Shown here: in pieces, positions 59,101 to 64,000 of the stretch
Layout: each line of letters begins with the position of its first letter
How positions within the stretch are numbered: position 1 is the stretch's first letter
NCBI RefSeq assembly: GCF_000455205.1
Contig: NZ_AUWQ01000069.1
Coordinates: forward strand, 1 to 64,000
Reading direction: 5' to 3'
Source of the DNA: Mycobacterium sp. UM_CSW
GTDB lineage: Bacteria; Actinomycetota; Actinomycetes; Mycobacteriales; Mycobacteriaceae
DNA: 64,000 bases
Translations under genes and position numbers: made by a program
Notes under the pieces: model-generated
Database searches by the model: none
Told to the model about the DNA's origin: nothing
What the model saw: the letters and a program-made list of their open reading frames with translations, nothing else

Positions 59101-60215
59101 GCGAGTGACGCCAGACGAGGGTACGTCGCCAGTGCGTTTTGGTAGCGAAGACGGAGACGAAGGCTTTCGTCCATGCTCTCTGGCAACACAATGTGCACCG
59201 AATCTGCGTCGTAGTGCGGATAGTCAGTCGAGAACATGAAGATGTCCTCGGCACGCGTCTCTTCAATCATCCTGGAGAACTCGCTGCGGGATATATCCGA
59301 CATCGGTTGGGTCGACAGGCGGATATTGTCGCGCATGTATTCACTAGGAAGGCGCTTGACCCAGGGGATGATCATGCGGGTCTCGCGGTATTGCTCGTCG
59401 GTTCGGGCCATGAACCACGGCAGCCAGCCGACGCCACACTCGAGGAACACCGCTTTCAATTCCGGATATTTATCAAAGACGCCGTTACCGATAAGGCTCA
59501 GGATCTGATTTTGTCCCGAGTGGGGAGGAGTCATGCTGTGCCACTCGAACCAGGTGCGAGGGTAGCCGAGCCCTGTTTTGCTATGCACACCATGGTGGAA
59601 GGTGACGACGAGGTCGTTGCGCAGGGCGGCTTCATAGATAGGCCAGTACCTGGGGTCGCCATACTGACGGTCGCTGATCGTGGGTAGGAAGACTTGAACC
59701 ATCTGCGGATGCGCAGCCGCCCGATCGATCTCGCGGGCAGCTAGGGCTGGATCGTCTGCGACGACATGGATCGAACCTCGGAGCCGCGGCTCCTTATCCA
59801 GCCAGTACTCAATCTGCCAGTCGTTGTACGCAGACGCCAACGCCCGCGCGTAGTCGTAGTTGCCTGGCATGTTCGACATCTGGCACAGACCGTTCAGGAT
59901 GGCGATCGATACGCCCTCCCCCTCCAGTAACTGCCGACGGGTGAGCTCGACGCTGGAGGCAGGGACGACACCACCCTCGTCGTTTATCCAGTCCTGTCGG
60001 AAATCCCCGGGGGTCGTATACGGAAACATGCTGGGGATCGACAGGCCAGGCCCCTGAAAAACGCCGCCGAGCTCGGTGAGGTGTCGTTGCCAAACTGGGT
60101 CGAGGTGCGGCAGCAGCTGCGTCCTGTCGGTTAAAATCTCGTGGACGTCGGTGTCGATCAAGAAGGTCTGTGGATCGATTGCATCTCGTGATGAAACAGG
60201 CGCCGTTACCGTCAT
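59097..60215 (-). CDS. Amidohydrolase-2 (ACMSD-type) family protein, second copy
   Basis: A 372-residue ACMSD-like metal-dependent amidohydrolase. N-terminal metal site IDTDVHEILTDR (one His of the usual pair), His in LVVTFHHGVHSKTG and the catalytic Asp in FSTDYPHYDADS. Members decarboxylate or hydrolyse aromatic acids and ring-cleavage products. It heads a two-gene unit with the Rieske ferredoxin, separate from the SnoaL/aldolase pair by 109 bases. ATG 60215 is preceded by GAAGGAGAAC at good spacing. Confidence 0.86.
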   Translation of the reverse strand: MTVTAPVSSRDAIDPQTFLIDTDVHEILTDRTQLLPHLDPVWQRHLTELGGVFQGPGLSIPSMFPYTTPGDFRQDWINDEGGVVPASSVELTRRQLLEGEGVSIAILNGLCQMSNMPGNYDYARALASAYNDWQIEYWLDKEPRLRGSIHVVADDPALAAREIDRAAAHPQMVQVFLPTISDRQYGDPRYWPIYEAALRNDLVVTFHHGVHSKTGLGYPRTWFEWHSMTPPHSGQNQILSLIGNGVFDKYPELKAVFLECGVGWLPWFMARTDEQYRETRMIIPWVKRLPSEYMRDNIRLSTQPMSDISRSEFSRMIEETRAEDIFMFSTDYPHYDADSVHIVLPESMDESLRLRLRYQNALATYPRLASLA

Positions 60216-60324
60216 TTCGCGTTCTCCTTCATTTCGACTATGTAGGCTTTAATCCACCGTCTCAGCCCGAGGCTCGCGAGTGACCGATCGACGGTATCGA
60301 CCGGTGTTGTGAAAGGCGGGCTCG

Positions 60325-60837
60325 TCACGATGCCTCCGATGACGACGGCATGGGCGGGCGGAATGGGCTTGCGATGTCATCGAGGAAGTTCGAGAACTCC
60401 GTCTCCCCAGGCTCTACGTAGTACGGCTCTTCCATGTAGTGAATGAACCGCCACTGGCCTTCGCGCAGGCGAAGCACCGCGGTGCTCCTGGTGTGGGTCT
60501 CGCTGACCGTGCTCGTTTCGACCCGGCGCAACTCCCAGCGCGTCACGAATACCGCGATGGCGATGGTGGGGGCGACCAGCCGCACCCAGAGCCGCGGGAG
60601 GTCGACTGACACACTCGTGAGACGGGAACGCGTTCGCGCCAGATGCGAGTGGATGGCGTCGGATCCGACAAGCACATCGTCGAGTTCAACCGCGATATAC
60701 GCGACGTCGGGGGCCATCGTCCACAGTTCCATGAGCCGGGCGGGCTCCAACTCCTCCCAGCGGCGCGCGTACTCGACGACCACCTCGGTGACACTCTTGA
60801 TCTGCGCCGCCTCCGTGTTCAATGCCTCCGTGTTCAA
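60325..60837 (-). CDS. SnoaL/NTF2-like protein
   Basis: A 170-residue NTF2-fold protein: VEYARRWEELEPARLMELWT, then VRLVAPTIAIAVFVTRWELR and REGQWRFIHYMEEPYY, typical of the dehydratase/isomerase-like SnoaL group. TTG 60837 overlaps the aldolase stop (TTGA) and is used here; a second TTG at 60822 lies in the next copy of a 15-bp repeat, so the start is uncertain by five codons. It forms a unit with the aldolase gene. Confidence 0.75.
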   Translation of the reverse strand: MNTEALNTEAAQIKSVTEVVVEYARRWEELEPARLMELWTMAPDVAYIAVELDDVLVGSDAIHSHLARTRSRLTSVSVDLPRLWVRLVAPTIAIAVFVTRWELRRVETSTVSETHTRSTAVLRLREGQWRFIHYMEEPYYVEPGETEFSNFLDDIASPFRPPMPSSSEAS

Positions 60838-60838
60838 T
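60809..60838. repeat. Tandem 15-bp duplication at the SnoaL gene start
   Basis: GCCTCCGTGTTCAAT occurs twice in tandem, exactly. On the minus strand each copy contains TTGAAC and GGAGG, so the duplication adds a second start codon and RBS. Confidence 0.85.
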
Positions 60839-61643
60839 AGGGCCCCGCGATTCCGGAGACAGCTGCCGCAGGTGCGGTGACGCCGCGGGCGCGCTCCAGT
60901 TCGGCAGCCGCGCCGAGCGCAAGGAGCAGTCGCTCGGTACCAAGGGTCATGAACATGAAGCCCAGCTCCAAGAACCGGGGTGCGGCCAGTCCGAGGGCGG
61001 CGTGAACGGCGGGAATCTTGCCGGCGTTGTTCGCGGCGGTGACAAACGTGGTCAGCACCTCGCACAGTTCCTCACTGGGCGGAAACTGCCGATGCCCGAG
61101 TCCGAGCGCGATCCCGAGGTCGGCCGGGCCGATGTAGATGCCGTCGATTCCCGGCACCCCGAGGATTTCATCGACGTTTTTCGCACCATCGACTGTTTCG
61201 ACCATCGCCAAGATCATCGACCGTTCCGCCAGCCCCTCCGGCTCCCGAGGCAGATAGGCGGCGATCGGACCGTAGCTGCGGTTGCCGCCCTCAGACGGGT
61301 AGGTCGCGGCGGCGACGGCGGCGGTCGCCTCCGCCGCGCTGTTGACCATGGGCACGATGATGCCGTCTGCGCCGGAGTCGAGAACTTTGCCGATCAGTGC
61401 CGGGTTGTTGGCGGACACGCGCACAAACCGCGGCATCTCGGTCGGGCGGCCCAGCAGGCCCGGGATGTCGGACTCCGAGATGGCGCCGTGTTGGCAGTCG
61501 ATTCCGACATAGTCGAACGGCGTCTGGGTGAGGGCTTCGAGCAGGTCGGGGGACCCCAGGGTCAGCCATGAACCGAATGACGGCTCGCCGCGAGCGAACC
61601 GTTCGCGGATTCGCTCGCGAGGGCAACGCACCGCCGCGTCCAT
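60834..61643 (-). CDS. HpcH/HpaI-family aldolase
   Basis: A 269-residue class II (metal-dependent) aldolase of the HpaI family, which splits 4-hydroxy-2-oxo acids from aromatic degradation into pyruvate and an aldehyde. Seen: GSWLTLGSPDLLEALTQTPF, DYVGIDCQHGAIS (catalytic His), the metal Glu in AMVETVDGAKNV and YIGPADLGIALG (metal Asp). The closing helix carries no odd features. ATG 61643 has no clear RBS. It starts the aldolase-SnoaL unit, and the product could enter the aldehyde dehydrogenase. Confidence 0.88.
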   Translation of the reverse strand: MDAAVRCPRERIRERFARGEPSFGSWLTLGSPDLLEALTQTPFDYVGIDCQHGAISESDIPGLLGRPTEMPRFVRVSANNPALIGKVLDSGADGIIVPMVNSAAEATAAVAAATYPSEGGNRSYGPIAAYLPREPEGLAERSMILAMVETVDGAKNVDEILGVPGIDGIYIGPADLGIALGLGHRQFPPSEELCEVLTTFVTAANNAGKIPAVHAALGLAAPRFLELGFMFMTLGTERLLLALGAAAELERARGVTAPAAAVSGIAGPY

Positions 61644-61720
61644 GAAAAATACGCTAAGTGGGCGCGGATCAGACCGTCAACGAAGAACGTTTATCAGTGT
61701 CAGGATTAAAAAAACCCCGG

Positions 61721-62425
61721 TCAGTCGCCCGAATAGAACGCAGCGGTGTAGGTCAAAAGCTCGTCGAAAAGGCGCACAGCGAGGGGGAGATCCTTCGCGA
61801 TGATCGCGTTAGCGACCTCCACATGACGGCGGTGGACTTGGGCGAGGATCCAAGCATGCTCGGACTCTGAACGCCGTGCGAAGTAGGCCCTGTTCACGAG
61901 TTTCTCGATGACGCGAACGAACAGGTCCAGCGCCGGGTTCCCGCTCATCGAACTGAGCAGCGTGTGAAATCCACGCGACTTGACGCGAACAGACTCCTGC
62001 TTGTTCACCACCTGTTGTGACTCTTCAGCCAGGAACTGCCGTAGTCGACGCTCGTTCTCGTTGCTCATGCGGTCGATCACCATCGGCAGAAGCGATATTT
62101 CCACCGCCCGCCGCGCCTCGAGCAGGTGCTCGGGGAGTATTCGCCGGAAGGTCAGGTAGTTCACCATCGACTTCACCACCCCGCAGTCGTCGGGAGCGGT
62201 GACCTGCAGTCCGCCACCTCGGCCGCGCTTCATCTCGGCGATGCCCTGCTGCTCGACTAGGCGTATCGCCTCGCGCAGGGCGCCCCGGCTCACCGAGTAC
62301 TTAATCATGAGTTCGCTCTCGACGCCGAGCATCTTGCCGACGGGCCAGCCAGCCGCGTTGATCTCCTCGGTGATCTTGTCGGCAAGGGAAACGCCCACCT
62401 TGAAGTCTGAAAACTCGTCGCTCAC
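61721..62425 (-). CDS. GntR-family regulator with FCD domain
   Basis: A 234-residue GntR/FadR regulator. The winged HTH lies at residues 10-75 (SLADKITEEINAAGWPVGKM, VSRGALREAIRLVEQQGIAE, RGRGGGLQV). The C-terminal FCD domain spans about 85-230 with LEARRAVEISLLPMVIDR, FHTLLSSMSGNPALDLF and the metal-type H in QVHRRHVEVANAI. Ligands are usually carboxylic acids of the pathway. GTG 62425 lies 18 bases from a palindrome (62444-62457) between it and the divergent amidohydrolase gene, which suits autoregulation and control of both. Confidence 0.88.
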   Translation of the reverse strand: MSDEFSDFKVGVSLADKITEEINAAGWPVGKMLGVESELMIKYSVSRGALREAIRLVEQQGIAEMKRGRGGGLQVTAPDDCGVVKSMVNYLTFRRILPEHLLEARRAVEISLLPMVIDRMSNENERRLRQFLAEESQQVVNKQESVRVKSRGFHTLLSSMSGNPALDLFVRVIEKLVNRAYFARRSESEHAWILAQVHRRHVEVANAIIAKDLPLAVRLFDELLTYTAAFYSGD

Positions 62426-62443
62426 CCCGTCACGCCCTTCGAT

Positions 62444-62457
62444 AACAGGATTCTGTT
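62444..62457. promoter_or_regulatory. Operator-like palindrome between GntR and amidohydrolase genes
   Basis: AACAGGATTCTGTT pairs at 12 of 14 positions. It is 18 bases upstream of the GntR start, the usual place for a self-regulated FadR-type site. Confidence 0.5.
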
Positions 62458-62516
62458 TTACGAGCGCCGCCGGGCCTACGCTCGATTGACAACCATTGGA
62501 GGGCAGCGGCACTCAA

Positions 62517-62552
62517 GCGAAAGCCTACTCGGGAGCGAAAGCGTACTCGGGA
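62517..62552. repeat. Tandem 18-bp duplication
   Basis: GCGAAAGCCTACTCGGGA is followed directly by a copy differing at one base. It lies in the divergent region between the GntR gene and the third amidohydrolase gene. Read in one plus frame it gives AKAYSG twice. Confidence 0.8.
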
Positions 62553-62726
62553 GGTTCGACGTGCCCGTCGGGGGTGCGGCGACGACTGGGCTCGCCATCG
62601 TCCGCCTCGGCGTCTGCCCCCTGCTGGTCAACGGCAACGACGAGCCCGGTGACGCGTCGCGGGCCAGCCTGGCCGCGACCCGGCTGCTGCTCCCGGGTCA
62701 ATGATTCTCAGGAAAGGACAAGTGAC
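62553..62726 (+). other. Possible gene fragment ahead of amidohydrolase
   Basis: A plus frame ending at 62704 reads GGAATTGLAIVRLGVCPLL then VNGNDEPGDASRASLAATR. It looks like protein rather than chance, but I cannot assign a family and no start or RBS is clear. It may be the end of a gene whose front was deleted. Confidence 0.3.
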
Positions 62727-63980
62727 GTGAATTCACAGAAGAACACGAAGCTCGAACTTGGGGATACCAAGACCGTCGGAGTTGTCGACACCGACACACA
62801 CCCCGATACCTTCATCGACGTAATGATCGATGACGTGCCGGAGCCGTGGCGCTCGATGTACTACAAGAACCGGCCCCATGACGTCGAGAACGGTCGATTT
62901 TTCTATGCTCCGCCGACATCGGCTCGAATTGACGCAACCATCACCGGCAAGCGGCCGGGCGAGGACAAGGCGCTCTACGCGGAGCAGGTGCTCCAGGAGA
63001 CCGACACGGACTATGCGGTGCTGCTGCCATTGTCGCGCGGCAAGTGGTGGGACCCGGAGTGGGAGTCCGCCAAATCGTCGGCCACCAACACCTACATTGC
63101 GCGCGAATGGCTCGGCACCGAGAACAACTGGCACGGCCGATATCTTTCGGGCATCCGCGTTTCTCCGGGTGACCCGGATCGCGCGGTGGCAGAGATCCGC
63201 AAGTGGGCTGGACACCCATACTTCTGCCAGGTCCAATTCGCGCCCGAGGTGCTGACGGCGCCGGCCGGGCACCCGATGTACCGAGCGGTTTTTCGTGAAG
63301 CGGCTGCGCAGGGTCTTCCCGTCGCAATGCACATCACCCGCGAGACGTCGATGCAGTCGATGACACCGGTCGGCTACTCGTCGTACCACATCGAGGCGAT
63401 GGGCTCGTGGGGGATGTACTACGCGGCCCACCTCGCGAGCCTCATCTTCGACGGTGTCTTCAGCGAGCTGCCCGAGCTCAAGGTGGTCTTCGTCGAGGGC
63501 GGATTCACCTGGGCGGCGCCGCTGCTCTGGCGCCTCGACAAGTATTGGGCTGAACTCGGCTCGGAGGTTCCCCACGTTAAGCGCAAGCCCAGCGAGTACG
63601 CCCGCGACCAGCTTCGGATCACCACCCAGCCGCTCGAGGAGCCGAAGGACCCCCGCGACCTCGTTCGCATCATCGAGGCAATGAACGGCCAGGACATTTT
63701 GATGTTCTCCAGTGACTACCCGCACTGGGACTACGACGACCCCCGCCACGTCGCTTCACGCTTGCCTGCCGAATGGCGTGACAAAGTGATGTTCCAAAAT
63801 GCGTGTGACCTGTATGGCCTTCCGGCCACACGACCGGTGGATGCCCTCGACCTCGAGGCTGACTCGATGACACGCTACCGGCACCAGGCGCCGGCGACCC
63901 AGCACATGGATTCATACGGCCAACTAATCACGACTGCGAAATCCGCGGCATCATTCGATGACTTCGTGGCGACCGACTGA
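62727..63980 (+). CDS. Amidohydrolase-2 (ACMSD-type) family protein, third copy
   Basis: A 417-residue ACMSD-like amidohydrolase. N-terminal metal site VVDTDTHPDTFIDV (the Asp-x-His form), His in GLPVAMHITRETSMQ and the catalytic Asp region FSSDYPHWDYDDP near residue 330. The SDYPH block is shared with the copy at 59097. The C-terminal 60 residues extend past the usual barrel end. GTG 62727 is fixed by AGGAAAGGAC just before it. It is divergent from the GntR regulator, which probably controls it. Confidence 0.86.
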   Translation: MNSQKNTKLELGDTKTVGVVDTDTHPDTFIDVMIDDVPEPWRSMYYKNRPHDVENGRFFYAPPTSARIDATITGKRPGEDKALYAEQVLQETDTDYAVLLPLSRGKWWDPEWESAKSSATNTYIAREWLGTENNWHGRYLSGIRVSPGDPDRAVAEIRKWAGHPYFCQVQFAPEVLTAPAGHPMYRAVFREAAAQGLPVAMHITRETSMQSMTPVGYSSYHIEAMGSWGMYYAAHLASLIFDGVFSELPELKVVFVEGGFTWAAPLLWRLDKYWAELGSEVPHVKRKPSEYARDQLRITTQPLEEPKDPRDLVRIIEAMNGQDILMFSSDYPHWDYDDPRHVASRLPAEWRDKVMFQNACDLYGLPATRPVDALDLEADSMTRYRHQAPATQHMDSYGQLITTAKSAASFDDFVATD

Positions 63981-63982
63981 CC

Positions 63983-64000
63983 ATGGCGCCGTTGCAGCAG
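63983..64000 (+). CDS. Start of a further gene, cut by the window end
   Basis: ATG 63983 lies 2 bases after the amidohydrolase stop and reads MAPLQQ to the window edge. Only six codons are visible, so the product cannot be told. Confidence 0.3.

Noticed and set aside
1-64000. CRISPR array, rRNA or prophage structural genes
   Set aside because: No regularly spaced repeats of CRISPR type, no rRNA-like stretch and no capsid, tail or integrase genes were recognised on either strand.

Overview
The window reads as chromosome of a Mycobacterium (high G+C, very few gaps between genes). The pointers are a PE-family protein (7059-8099), an MmpS/MmpL pair (15959-19242), a GabD2-length succinate-semialdehyde dehydrogenase (20876-22432), a CYP140-like P450 (31339-32652), a DUF3349 protein, an FdxC-type ferredoxin, an NDMA-dependent alcohol dehydrogenase and an F420-type LLM oxidoreductase. 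No rRNA gene, intact tRNA gene or CRISPR array was seen. All family calls come from reading the translated sequence; no search was run.

Left part (1-36.4 kb), mostly intact. A chain of overlapping genes (121-4390) holds two NmrA-type reductases, a small conserved protein, a DUF899 thioredoxin-like protein, an ECF sigma factor with a SnoaL-like tail and a small membrane protein. Next come a lactate permease, a secreted protein and the PE protein with 22-residue repeats. A six-gene minus-strand operon (14549 down to 8302) links an isochorismatase-like hydrolase, an aldo/keto reductase, an FMN-binding protein, a GAF/SpoIIE/ATPase signalling protein, a STAS antagonist and 3-hydroxybutyrate dehydrogenase. 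A TetR gene lies just upstream, and a 20-bp palindrome sits inside the putative promoter. The region then holds mmpS/mmpL, a flavin oxidase, gabD2, an Stf0-type sulfotransferase, a transmembrane Ser/Thr kinase, two DUF1707 paralogues, an aldose-1-epimerase lipoprotein, the P450, an alpha/beta hydrolase and a nitrate/nitrite transporter.

Middle (36.4-39 kb), a scarred junction. It holds an IS3-type transposase remnant, a decayed copy of the epimerase gene, a frameshifted DUF6338 gene, a small Pro-rich gene, and the 3' part of a tRNA-Pro(GGG) (38560-38603) with no 5' half. This looks like one attachment end of an integrated element. It is followed by 11-bp tandem repeats and the first 25 codons of a hydrolase cut short.

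Right part (39-64 kb), a catabolic region. A TetR gene lies between a CrtI-like flavoprotein plus ferredoxin and a Rieske oxygenase; both flanks carry the same 14-bp palindrome. After that come three ACMSD-type amidohydrolases, a D-aminoacylase-like enzyme, an acyl-CoA ligase, a flavin monooxygenase, APH-type phosphotransferases, an LLM oxidoreductase, NDMA-type alcohol and aldehyde dehydrogenases, a Rieske ferredoxin, an HpaI-type aldolase and a GntR/FCD regulator. Together they suggest stepwise oxidation and ring or side-chain cleavage of an unidentified carboxylic or aromatic compound. Broken genes are frequent here: two remnants of one transposase type, a short-chain dehydrogenase reduced to 14 codons, a C-terminal hydrolase piece, a C-terminal phosphotransferase piece and a SnoaL gene with compensating frameshifts. 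This fits repeated insertion and deletion in an accessory island.
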